Assembly: GCA_030632625.1 (NCBI GenBank)
Contig: DAOVUK010000029.1
Span: 1 to 13,567, forward strand
DNA from: Gammaproteobacteria bacterium
GTDB taxonomy: Bacteria; Pseudomonadota; Gammaproteobacteria; GRL18
Length of the DNA: 13,567 bases
Direction: 5' to 3'
A program made the translations under genes and the position numbers. The notes under the pieces were generated by a model. The model made no database searches. It was not told the origin of the DNA and saw only the letters and a program-made list of their open reading frames with translations. Position 1 is the first letter of the stretch. Each line of letters begins with the position of its first letter. Below, piece by piece: positions 7,398 to 13,567 of the stretch.

Positions 7398-7413
7398 GTT
7401 ATCAAGCGATAAC
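7398..7413. promoter_or_regulatory. Possible operator upstream of the sulfur-globule-like gene
   Basis: gttatc (7398-7403) and gataac (7408-7413) are exact inverted repeats with a 4-bp spacer, 55 bp upstream of the ATG on the minus strand. On that strand a weak TTGTTA...CATAAC promoter with 16-bp spacing would overlap it, so a dimeric regulator binding here could control the gene. The regulator is not identifiable and the arms are short enough to arise by chance. Confidence 0.3.
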
Positions 7414-7628
7414 AAAATTTTAATGTACTACGATACGAATTGATAAAAGCAACTCTCAGGCTAAAGATTTATCTTCAAGCCATGCTGCTCTTCAACTTTC
7501 TGTGTATGTGTTCGATTATATAGAGATAAAAATATATTAGCAAGTATTTATATAAGTTTTTTCTAATATAGAGAGGAAGGGGTTTATTTTTAAATAAAAA
7601 AAACCTTTAATCAATTTAGTAATAAGAC

Positions 7629-8003
7629 TTATTTGTGTTTGAAAAGTAAATCGTAGTCTACCCCGATGATATTTAAATCCTCCAGGCTGATATCTTCTAC
7701 CTCAATGGTATCACTCGTATCCGGAAAAGTTAAATCATTACAACTTTCATAATTTAAAATATAACAGTCGGTAATATAACTATAGAAGTCTTGCTGCCCG
7801 GCTTGAATTTCATCAAACAGATGCCTGACATCGACTGCTATCTCATCACGATTTTTTTCTGTACAAATGATGAAAGCACGTTTTCTGAATGAAAAACCGT
7901 AGTTAAGCATTGTGTTCATAATGCTCTGCCAAATCAGAGCACACTCATCTTTAGACTTATGTGCGTAATCTAAATTAACAAATAAACCAAACTCATTGGA
8001 CAT
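7629..8003 (-). CDS. Small protein of unknown function
   Basis: A 124-residue soluble, acidic protein not recognised as any family. It has no signal peptide or membrane segment. The first half reads like a compact alpha/beta domain (FGLFVNLDYAHKSKDE, FSFRKRAFIICTEK). The second half is rich in Asp/Glu and Tyr (DFYSYITDCYILNYES) and ends in an acidic leucine-rich tail (VEDISLEDLNIIGVDYD). Three cysteines occur without a metal-site pattern. The ATG at 8003 has aagga 7 nt upstream; an in-frame ATG at 8033 lacks such a site. It lies between the sulfur-globule-like gene (same strand, 285 bp away) and a divergent Cys-rich gene. Good codon texture and a ribosome site support a real gene. Function is unknown. 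Confidence 0.7.
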   Translation of the reverse strand: MSNEFGLFVNLDYAHKSKDECALIWQSIMNTMLNYGFSFRKRAFIICTEKNRDEIAVDVRHLFDEIQAGQQDFYSYITDCYILNYESCNDLTFPDTSDTIEVEDISLEDLNIIGVDYDLLFKHK

Positions 8004-8370
8004 GATATATTCCTTATTATTTTTGCATATCATGGCAGTGTATTTTACTGCAAACGGATTCTACCGAACCCGTTAGTTAGCAGCCTTAATCTGTGAACTA
8101 TACTATCACAAGATATAAATAACAGTGTAGTACAATTTATCTGAATATCAGCTAATTACTTCAATTTTCAGGCTATTTAACAGTAATTATCACAATTAAG
8201 CTTATACTTATTCTTCACAGAAAAAAATACATTGAATATCTTCGGATAAAAACAAATACCTGACAGGATTTCAGGTTACAATGTTCTATACTATTAGTGT
8301 ATAGGAAATACAGGGAAAAAATTCAGCTCAGTTGATTTGCTGAACCCGGTGCGTTATCAGGAGAACAAAG
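8004..8370. other. Intergenic region between divergent small genes
   Basis: This 367-bp AT-rich gap should hold the promoters of both flanking genes. TATACT (8287-8292) is a good -10 candidate for the plus-strand gene but has no well-placed -35. It overlaps an inverted repeat ctatac/gtatag (8286-8291, 8299-8304). Two more short inverted repeats are acctga/tcaggt (8258-8263, 8271-8276) and ttcagc/gctgaa (8322-8327, 8339-8344), the latter just before the ribosome site. No small gene or structured RNA family was recognised. Confidence 0.45.
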
Positions 8371-8733
8371 ATGAATTGGTTTTTTGGTAAAAAGAAAAGT
8401 CCCAAAATTAAATCCCGCTCACCTGAGACCCGCAAAGAAAAATTACTCAAATTAGCTCAGTCTGATCTTTATTATTCCGTCACTCTTACCCGTTGCGGCT
8501 GCACAGCATCATCAAAATTAATTGGCAAAAGTTTTGTATTTGATAAAGCACCACCTCTGCCATTAGAAGAATGTACTGCAAGTCAATGCACCTGTGAATA
8601 TCAGGGTGTTGTTAATCGGCGCAGGTTAAAAAGACGCGACATTGTGCGAAGAATCTCTGTGCGCTTCGATGATGACCGGCGAACAGTCAGCAGACGTATG
8701 GGAGAAGCACTCTGGAATAGATATAGTGTTTAA
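8371..8733 (+). CDS. Small Cys- and Arg-rich conserved-type hypothetical protein
   Basis: A 120-residue basic protein with no signal peptide, probably cytoplasmic. The N-terminus is Lys-rich (FGKKKSPKIKSR). A central block has cysteines C42, C44, C68, C73 and C75 in the pattern RCGC...CTASQCTC, consistent with a small metal site (zinc or iron-sulfur), although ligands are not proven. The C-terminal part is Arg-rich (VNRRRLKRRDIVRR, DDRRTVSRRMG). From memory, short proteobacterial proteins with a similar Cys block followed by DRR..RR exist without assigned function. The ATG at 8371 follows aggag by 7 nt, a strong site. It is divergent from the 124-residue gene and faces the minus-strand tRNA gene across a terminator. 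Function is unknown. Confidence 0.75.
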   Translation: MNWFFGKKKSPKIKSRSPETRKEKLLKLAQSDLYYSVTLTRCGCTASSKLIGKSFVFDKAPPLPLEECTASQCTCEYQGVVNRRRLKRRDIVRRISVRFDDDRRTVSRRMGEALWNRYSV

Positions 8734-8743
8734 GCTATGCACA

Positions 8744-8781
8744 TAAAAAAACCCCTGTAATCAATTGATCTACAAGGGTTT
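8744..8781 (-). terminator. Intrinsic terminator after tRNA-Lys
   Basis: On the minus strand aaacccttgta (8781-8771) pairs with tacaggggttt (8759-8749) with one mismatch, around an 11-nt loop. It is followed by a run of seven or more T's (8751-8745). It begins just 6 bp beyond the tRNA CCA end. On the plus strand the hairpin lacks a T-run, so it serves the Cys-rich gene poorly. Confidence 0.85.
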
Positions 8782-8787
8782 AATGTA

Positions 8788-8863
8788 TGGTGGGCCGTGT
8801 GAGACTCGAACTCACGACCAATGGATTAAAAGTCCACTGCTCTACCAACTGAGCTAACGGCCC
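8788..8863 (-). tRNA. tRNA-Lys (anticodon TTT)
   Basis: The 76-nt minus-strand sequence begins GGGCCGTTAGCTCAG and ends with a discriminator A and encoded CCA (8790-8788). The acceptor arm GGGCCGT pairs with ACGGCCC. The D arm has AGCTCAGTTGGTAGAGC. The anticodon loop is CTTTTAA with TTT at 8830-8828. The T arm contains GTTCGAGTC. It lies downstream of cpoB, as in E. coli where lysine tRNAs follow the Tol-Pal genes, and may be cotranscribed or have its own promoter; no clear promoter was found. An exact cagctt-g-aagctg palindrome (8866-8878) sits directly before its 5' end. Confidence 0.98.
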
Positions 8864-9011
8864 TTCAGCTTGAAGCTGATTAAAGTAGATAACAATTTTC
8901 AATAACTATTCATGATAAAAATAGCTTATTAATTGCCGTCTCTTTAGGATGCGCATATTCTACCGTTTTTATTATTTATGGCAAGCTTTTTTACATTTTT
9001 TTTTACAAATT
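8864..9011. other. Spacer between cpoB and tRNA-Lys
   Basis: This 148-bp AT-rich stretch follows the cpoB stop on the minus strand. No hairpin followed by a T-run was found after cpoB, so Tol-Pal transcripts may continue into the tRNA. No convincing promoter for the tRNA is visible either, although TTGAAA-like and TTTAAT-like hexamers occur close to the tRNA. Confidence 0.4.
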
Positions 9012-9995
9012 TTATAATTGTTTTAATAAGCGCTTTGCCTGCCCTGCTTCAGTCGTATCAGGATAGTTCAGCAGAAGGTGATTGAGTGTTTGACGCGCCC
9101 TCTCTTTATTTCCCAATTCATAAAAACTATGCGCTTTTTTTAATTCCGCTTCTGCTTTTTTGGGACTCAAAGGATAGACATCAAGCAGCAGCTGATAATC
9201 AATGATAGCCTGTTCATAATTACCTTGTGCATAGCTGGATTCTGCAACCCAGTATTGAGCAATATGTGCATAATGCCCGCCAGGATATTTTTCAATCACC
9301 CCGACAAACGATTCTCTGGCTTTATTGTATTGCCGGGCTCTTAATTCATCATAGGCCTTCTGGTAAATATTTTTCTCATCCTGACGCTGTTTGTTAGACA
9401 GAATCTGCTTCTTATAGACCGGCCTCTGTTCGACTGCCGGCTCAGTTTTATCATGACTCAGCGTGATTTCTTGTCTTTCGATGACGCCATACTTTGCCTG
9501 TTCATAGCTGGATTTATCCAGCACCACAGGCAAATCATCTTTTTTTGATACAGCTTCTTTTTTTGCAGAGTCAACATCAGACTCTGGCATTTTTTCCGCT
9601 GACGGCTCTTTTTTCGCTGACAGCGCTGTATTCGGGACAGCCATTGGCGCACCACTTTCCATCCGGCTTAAGCGTTGATCTAAATCCGTATACAGTTCTC
9701 TCTGCTGCTGGTTAAGAAGACGTATTTCATTTGTCTGCTCCTCAAGCAAACTGCGCAATTGCTGGTTTTCTTCCTGAAGCTGCTTCATGCGATATAATAA
9801 TTCCAGTTGTTTCTGGGAACTCATTAATCGCTCAAGTCGATCCACTCGTACATCCAGAGGCCGTTTTTTATATGATGCCTCAGATTCAGCAAAGACAGGC
9901 ATTAATAAGCCTGTTATCGCCAGCAGCAATAAAACGGTGGCCAGTAAACCCGCAACAGGCCGCGTTAACAGGCCCCCGATTTTATATAAAGTCAT
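9012..9995 (-). CDS. cpoB: Cell division coordinator CpoB (YbgF)
   Basis: Periplasmic partner of TolA and of the peptidoglycan synthase PBP1B, which coordinates outer-membrane constriction with septal wall synthesis. The protein has 327 residues from the ATG at 9995. A long N-terminal hydrophobic segment ends PVFA near residue 36, a signal peptide. A coiled coil for trimerisation follows at about 48-108 (LERLMSSQKQLELLYRMKQL onward). Then comes a Ser/Lys/Glu-rich linker to about 205 and a C-terminal TPR domain (YQKAYDELRARQYNKARESF, HIAQYWVAESSYAQGNYEQA, KKAHSFYELGNKERARQTL). It is longer than E. coli CpoB (about 260) because of the linker. The ATG at 9995 has agg 9 nt upstream; a TTG at 10001 would be too close to it. 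It is the last protein gene of the Tol-Pal cluster, 30 bp after pal. Confidence 0.93.
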   Translation of the reverse strand: MTLYKIGGLLTRPVAGLLATVLLLLAITGLLMPVFAESEASYKKRPLDVRVDRLERLMSSQKQLELLYRMKQLQEENQQLRSLLEEQTNEIRLLNQQQRELYTDLDQRLSRMESGAPMAVPNTALSAKKEPSAEKMPESDVDSAKKEAVSKKDDLPVVLDKSSYEQAKYGVIERQEITLSHDKTEPAVEQRPVYKKQILSNKQRQDEKNIYQKAYDELRARQYNKARESFVGVIEKYPGGHYAHIAQYWVAESSYAQGNYEQAIIDYQLLLDVYPLSPKKAEAELKKAHSFYELGNKERARQTLNHLLLNYPDTTEAGQAKRLLKQL

Positions 9996-10025
9996 AAACA
10001 ATTACCTAATGAGAGTGAAGCGGGA

Positions 10026-10616
10026 TTAATACAGCAGCTCAACACGACGATTTAATTGCCATGCTGATTCATTGTGATCCAGTGCGACCGGATTTTCTTC
10101 ACCATAGCTTCTGACTTCTATTTGCTGCCCTGAAACACCCGATGCAGTTAAAAAATCAGCAACCGCTCTGCTTCTTCGTTCGCCTAATGACAAATTATAA
10201 TCCCGGGTACCCCGTTCATCTGTATGCCCTTCAATAATCATTGTTTTGTTCGGGTTAAGTGACAAATATTCCGCATGAGCATTCAAAGCAGACTGCCCTT
10301 CTGAATTAATGGTGATACTATCGTACTCGAAATAAATGGTACGCACGGAAAGCGGACTATCAGGATCTGATATTGGATCACCGCTATAAGACTGGCCATT
10401 CACAGCAGTACCATCACTCATAGCAGAATCATTATAGCCTCCGGTCTGACCTTCATATCCTTCTTCCCCCACTCCGCCTCCGGTTCGATCTTCAACCGCT
10501 GCATCACCCGTGTTGTCATCACTGGTGGTCGAACAGGCTGTCAAAAAGATTAACGGGGCTATGAGCAGAAAAAGAGAGAATTTTTTTAGTGCACTTGTTC
10601 TTAGAAAAATATTCAT
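10026..10616 (-). CDS. pal: Peptidoglycan-associated lipoprotein Pal
   Basis: Outer-membrane lipoprotein that binds peptidoglycan and TolB, forming the outer end of the Tol-Pal system. Of 196 residues, the signal peptide ends in the lipobox LTAC with lipidated Cys28. A flexible Gly/Asp/Ser-rich linker follows (about 30-88). An OmpA-like domain then covers about 92-196 with YFEYDS, the peptidoglycan-binding block IIEGHTDERGTRDYNLSLGE (127-146; D133 and R148 are the expected diaminopimelate-contact residues) and the terminal NRRVELLY. The ATG at 10616 has aagga about 10 nt upstream. It is 17 bp downstream of the tolB TAA and 30 bp upstream of cpoB. All key residues are intact. Confidence 0.97.
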   Translation of the reverse strand: MNIFLRTSALKKFSLFLLIAPLIFLTACSTTSDDNTGDAAVEDRTGGGVGEEGYEGQTGGYNDSAMSDGTAVNGQSYSGDPISDPDSPLSVRTIYFEYDSITINSEGQSALNAHAEYLSLNPNKTMIIEGHTDERGTRDYNLSLGERRSRAVADFLTASGVSGQQIEVRSYGEENPVALDHNESAWQLNRRVELLY

Positions 10617-10633
10617 AATATTTAATTCCTTTT

Positions 10634-11974
10634 TTATTGACTTCGATAGGGTGACCAGGCAGGCTCTCTGACATCGCCGCTCAATACTCGCAGACGTTGT
10701 GGTGAGTTACTGCCATCAACTGCAATTGCTTCAAGTATGCCTCGACCGCGCAATTCAGTCGCATATAAAAGCATTTTACCATTGGGTGCAAAAGAGACTG
10801 ATTCATCAAGTTGAGAACGAGTGAGTATTTGCAGATAACGACTGGCCAGCTACAGCACAGCGACTCGAAAACTACCTCTGTCCCGGGTGATGAAGACGAT
10901 GGATTTACCATCCGGAGAAAAGCTTGCTCCGGCATTATAATTACCTTCATAGGTCAGACGTTTTGGACTACCCGACCTGCCCTGCTGGCTAATGCCTATT
11001 TGATAGATTTGCGGCTTACCTGCTCGATCAGAGGTAAATATCAATGAGCGGCCATCCGGTGCCCAGGCAGGTTCGGTATCAATGCCATAGTGAGTGGTGA
11101 TACGTTGTAATACACCACTGGCAATATACATGACATAAATCTCAGAATTACCGTCTTTAGACAGTGTCATGGCTAAGCGCTTACCATCCGGTGACCACAC
11201 GGGCGCACTGTTAATGCCCTTAAATTGAGCAATGGTTTTACGCTTACCCGATTTAAGTTCCTGCATATAAACCACGGAACGATTCTTTTCAAAGGACACA
11301 TAAGCCAGTCGCTTACCGTTAGGCGACCAGGCGGGTGACATAATCGGTTTTCTGGATTTCAGTATGACCTGTTCGCCAAAACCATCAGAATCTGCAACAG
11401 CCAGAGTATAAACCCGTTTTTTTACATCAACATCATTATTGACCACCACATAGGCAATCAGAGTATCAAATGCACCCCGGCTATGAGTCAATTCCTGGTA
11501 TATTTTATCACTGATTTGATGGGCTACCCGGCGAAGATTCTTACCTTCCACATTGTATTGAAATTGCAGACTATTTCTGCCGGTAAAAATATCCAGCATT
11601 TTAAACTTAACATCATAACGCCCCTGACCAGCAGCAACAAGCTGACCAATCACCAGATTTTCTGCTGCCGTATTTTTCCAGCGGGGAAAGTTGATGGCAG
11701 CGTCCATCTTCGGGCGTTCCGGCAATTGATTAAAACTCAGAGGAGAAAAGACACCGCTGCGGGCCAGATCAGAACTGATAATACCGGCAATATCAACCGG
11801 AGCCTGGCCCGACTGAGACCATGAAAAAGGCACGATAGCAATCGGATCAGCGCTTTGAAAGCCGCCTTTAATTTCTACTTCAAGTACCGCAAATGCGTGA
11901 TTGACAAAAAACAGAAGATAAAAAAATAGTAACAAAAACAGTAATGGCTTTGTCTTTAATTTAGTTTGCTGCAT
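10634..11974 (-). CDS. tolB: TolB, frame interrupted by an in-frame amber codon
   Basis: Periplasmic beta-propeller protein that binds Pal and the TolA/TolR side. The signal peptide ends HAFA at residue 29. The N-terminal TolB domain follows (IAIVPFSW, GIISSDLARSGVF). WD40-like PD repeats come after it, each with SPDGK or APDGR preceding a hydrophobic strand (PAWSPNGKRLAYVS, PVWSPDGKRLAMTL, SPDGKSIVFITRD). Codon 375 is TAG (10852-10850). The same frame then continues for 71 codons with a normal TolB end (SFAPNGKMLLYAT, REPAWSPYRSQ) to TAA at 10636-10634. Full length would be about 446 residues, close to the usual 430. Without readthrough the product (374 residues) loses the last propeller blade. 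The ATG directly abuts the tolA stop, with agga about 9 nt upstream. It is either a real nonsense mutation, a suppressed or read-through stop, or a base error. Confidence 0.9.
10850..10852 (-). other. In-frame TAG codon inside tolB
   Basis: On the minus strand the context is gct gtg ctg TAG ctg gcc agt cgt. In TolB proteins this segment (AVL-x-LAS) normally carries an ordinary residue, often Asp, between two blade strands. A single C-to-T change would make TAG from CAG (Gln); GAG, AAG, TTG, TCG, TGG and TAT/TAC are also one step away. TAG is used as the ordinary terminal stop of the 6747-7343 gene, so global reassignment of TAG is not indicated. Confidence 0.9.
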
Positions 11975-12871
11975 TTAATAGTTTCCTGGCTCAAATCGTA
12001 ATCTCATCACTTCAAATTGTTTAAAAATAACACTATCCGAAGGTACAGGCAATGGTGAAGCTCTTCTGACTGCAGTTTCTACTGAACGGTCAAAAGATAA
12101 GTGACCGCTGCTTTCCACAACCTTAACCGAAACAACTTTACCGCTGGGTAATAACATAATATCAATTTTGCATTGCAGCTTAGGGGGTGCATCCAGAGGC
12201 TGTCGCCAGTTACGCTCAATTTTTTGTGCAATCATGGCAACATGACGTTTGACCACACCTTTACTACGGCGTTCCCTTGTTTCCCTGTCTCGTACTTCTT
12301 TACGCTGTAATTCTGCCTGACGTTTTTTCTCTTCTGCGGCTTTACGTTTTTGTTCTGCTTCCTGACGTTTCTTTTGTTCTTTGAGTCGCTGTTTTTCCTG
12401 TTCCGCCTTTTTTTGCTGCTCTTTTATTAGTTGTTCTTTTTTGAGTTTTTCTGCTGCTATTTTTTTCTTCTCAGCTGCTTTTTTACGTTGTTTTTCCTGC
12501 TCTGCTTTTTTCTTAGCTGCTTTTTCCTTTTTGGCTGTAGCGGCTTTCTGGCGTTTTAACTCTTCTGCCTGACGTTTTTTTTCTTTTTGACGACGCACTT
12601 GTTCCTGTTTTTTCTTTTTCTCCAGAACCCGGGCTTTGCGATCAGCTTCAGCCTTGCGCAGTTTGGCCTGTTTTTGCTGTTCTATTTTTTTTATTTCAGC
12701 GTCATAAGAATTAGCATCAACCGAAGTGACCTGGATAATGTCACCCTGCTGCATAACAATTTTCTTCGGCTTATCCATTTGCCAGTTAAAGAATAAAGCT
12801 CCAAAAAACAGGAAATGAAATATTAGGGCCACAATAAAGGCTGTACTGTTTTCTTTTATCCAGTCAAACAT
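11975..12871 (-). CDS. tolA: Cell envelope integrity protein TolA
   Basis: Inner-membrane protein that reaches across the periplasm and transmits TolQ/TolR energy to TolB and Pal. Of 298 residues, one N-terminal transmembrane segment lies at about 9-30 (TAFIVALIFHFLFFGALFF). A very long Lys/Glu/Ala/Gln-rich helical domain II spans about 55-205, with KKKAEQEKQRKK-type repeats. A TonB-like C-terminal domain III spans about 208-298 (IAQKIERNWRQP, LLPSGKVVSVKVVESSGHLS, VRRASPLPVP). It lacks nothing expected, but domain II is shorter than in E. coli TolA (421 residues in total). The start is uncertain: the ATG at 12871 begins the typical cytoplasmic stub, while an in-frame TTG at 12880 would add three residues; neither has a well-spaced ribosome site. 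It abuts tolB with no gap and lies 36 bp after tolR. Confidence 0.93.
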   Translation of the reverse strand: MFDWIKENSTAFIVALIFHFLFFGALFFNWQMDKPKKIVMQQGDIIQVTSVDANSYDAEIKKIEQQKQAKLRKAEADRKARVLEKKKKQEQVRRQKEKKRQAEELKRQKAATAKKEKAAKKKAEQEKQRKKAAEKKKIAAEKLKKEQLIKEQQKKAEQEKQRLKEQKKRQEAEQKRKAAEEKKRQAELQRKEVRDRETRERRSKGVVKRHVAMIAQKIERNWRQPLDAPPKLQCKIDIMLLPSGKVVSVKVVESSGHLSFDRSVETAVRRASPLPVPSDSVIFKQFEVMRLRFEPGNY

Positions 12872-12907
12872 ACCTAACAACCATATCTATAACCATACCT
12901 GCAACCA

Positions 12908-13342
12908 TCAAAGCGCCTGATTACTATCTATGGTTTTAGTCATCAGCCCGACATTGGGGATACCCGCCTGACTCAGCAAGGCCAGAACATCCATAATAAA
13001 GAGGTAGCGAACCTCTTTATCACCGGCAACCAATACCGAGAGCTTCGGCTTATCCAGTAATTTATTTTTTATCTGTGCAAGCAGATCCTCACGGTTCACA
13101 GGATTCTCTTTTCCAGTACCTATGGTCAGATAGTATTGTCCCTGTACATCAACTTTGACAATAATTGTTTCACTTGGCTTGGGATCTAATGACTCTGTTT
13201 CATCAGCCTGAGGCAGTTCGACTTTAACACCCTGAGTTAAGAGTGGTGTTGAAATCATAAAAATAACCAGCAGCACCATCATGACATCGATATAGGGCAC
13301 GACATTAATCTCAGACATGGGCTTGCGGCGTTTTCTCGCCAT
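12908..13342 (-). CDS. tolR: Tol-Pal proton-channel subunit TolR
   Basis: ExbD/TolR-family inner-membrane protein that, with TolQ, converts the proton gradient into motion of TolA. Of 144 residues, a basic N-terminus ([17 protein letters not shown]) leads into a single transmembrane helix (about 17-38). This helix carries the essential proton-binding Asp19 (PYIDVMMVLLVIFMIS). A periplasmic domain follows (about 45-140, with VLVAGDKEVRY and VLALLSQAGIPNVGLMTK) that ends in the short helix typical of the family. Its ATG overlaps the tolQ stop by one base (TAATG), which implies translational coupling. Length and motifs are normal. Confidence 0.97.
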   Translation of the reverse strand: MARKRRKPMSEINVVPYIDVMMVLLVIFMISTPLLTQGVKVELPQADETESLDPKPSETIIVKVDVQGQYYLTIGTGKENPVNREDLLAQIKNKLLDKPKLSVLVAGDKEVRYLFIMDVLALLSQAGIPNVGLMTKTIDSNQAL

Positions 13343-13567
13343 TAGGCATGCACCTGACGGTTCAGCAGATTAGAAAATTCTTCCATAAAGCCGTCATAAC
13401 GTGCTTCAAGACGCTCAACACTATAAGAAAAACGGTTATAGGCAATCACTGCGGGTATTGCTGCAAATAAACCCATGGCCGTTGCAATCAGCGCTTCAGC
13501 AATACCCGGTGCAACCATCGCCATCGTTGCCTGCTCAACCTGCCCCAATGCACGAAATGAATTCATA
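13342..13567 (-). CDS. tolQ: TolQ, C-terminal part (cut by window edge)
   Basis: Only the last 74 residues or so of this ExbB/TolQ-family inner-membrane subunit are present; the true start lies beyond the right edge. The visible part holds the most conserved family segment, [20 protein letters not shown] followed by PAVIAYNRF, which forms the last transmembrane helix lining the proton path with TolR. It then ends with a cytoplasmic tail ([20 protein letters not shown]). The Met encoded at 13566-13564 is internal in the family (it aligns with WGIM-x-x-F in E. coli), not a start. The TAA overlaps the tolR ATG by one base. Confidence 0.95.
   Translation of the reverse strand, partial: MNSFRALGQVEQATMAMVAPGIAEALIATAMGLFAAIPAVIAYNRFSYSVERLEARYDGFMEEFSNLLNRQVHA

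Noticed and set aside
7565..7620. Terminator after the 7629-8003 gene (ggtttattttt...aaaaaacc)
   Set aside because: Only a weak, A/T-only stem with a 5-bp reliable core, not enough to call.
10850..10852. Genome-wide reassignment of TAG to an amino acid
   Set aside because: The gene at 6747-7343 ends naturally at TAG, and the other genes stop at TAA or TGA, so only site-specific readthrough remains possible.
10681..10950. Minus-strand 89-codon open frame overlapping the tolB 3' end, considered as a frameshifted continuation of tolB
   Set aside because: Its residues do not resemble TolB. The conserved C-terminus is in the original tolB frame after the TAG, so there is no frameshift.
12381..12572. 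Plus-strand Ser/Phe/Cys-rich open frame inside tolA
   Set aside because: It is the antisense reading of the Lys/Glu/Ala repeats of TolA domain II.
1..13567. CRISPR array, phage or toxin-antitoxin/defence genes
   Set aside because: No regularly spaced repeats, integrase, transposase or recognisable defence protein is present in either strand.

Overview
The window reads as chromosomal DNA of a moderately AT-rich gammaproteobacterium. The main evidence is an intact-order Tol-Pal cluster (tolQ-tolR-tolA-tolB-pal-cpoB) followed by a tRNA-Lys gene, the same neighbourhood found in enterobacteria and many other gammaproteobacteria. A small exported Gly/Asn-rich protein that resembles sulfur globule proteins suggests a sulfur-oxidising (thiotrophic) lineage, free-living or symbiotic. 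That lineage guess is an inference from one gene.

Layout, left to right. Positions 1-421 hold no convincing gene. They carry a 33-bp perfect inverted repeat around a 55-bp centre (28-148), the end of a second repeat element (227-275), and a good sigma70-type promoter for gltS. gltS (422-1651, +) is a sodium/glutamate symporter. Between gltS and the convergent TPR/SUMF1 gene (1817-2938, -), nearly the whole intergenic gap is a MITE-like element with imperfect terminal repeats and a central 28-bp perfect palindrome. One terminus of this element is repeated in inverted orientation upstream of gltS.

Positions 3040-6661 hold a divergent pair of second-messenger-type proteins. One is a protein with three receiver domains and a class III nucleotide cyclase domain (minus strand). 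The other is a DUF3391/HD-GYP protein whose metal-ligand residues are mostly lost (plus strand). A strong bidirectional terminator (6671-6710) separates the latter from the sulfur-globule-like gene (6747-7343, -). Two small conserved-looking genes of unknown function follow, divergent from a common 367-bp intergenic region: 7629-8003 (-) and 8371-8733 (+).

From 8788 to the right edge everything is on the minus strand. In transcription order it is tolQ (partial, cut by the window edge), tolR, tolA, tolB, pal, cpoB, tRNA-Lys. The spacing is tight: tolQ/tolR overlap by one base, tolA/tolB abut, and the other gaps are 17-36 bp. The genes build the envelope-spanning machine that constricts and stabilises the outer membrane at division: TolQ/TolR use the proton gradient, TolA transmits force, TolB/Pal form the periplasmic and outer-membrane end, and CpoB coordinates with peptidoglycan synthesis.

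The most surprising observation is that the tolB frame is interrupted by one in-frame TAG (10850-10852). The 71 codons after it still encode a well-conserved TolB C-terminus in the same frame. Other points worth a look are the probably catalytically dead HD-GYP protein, a cyclase whose usual transition-state Asn is Thr, and the repeat elements bracketing gltS.
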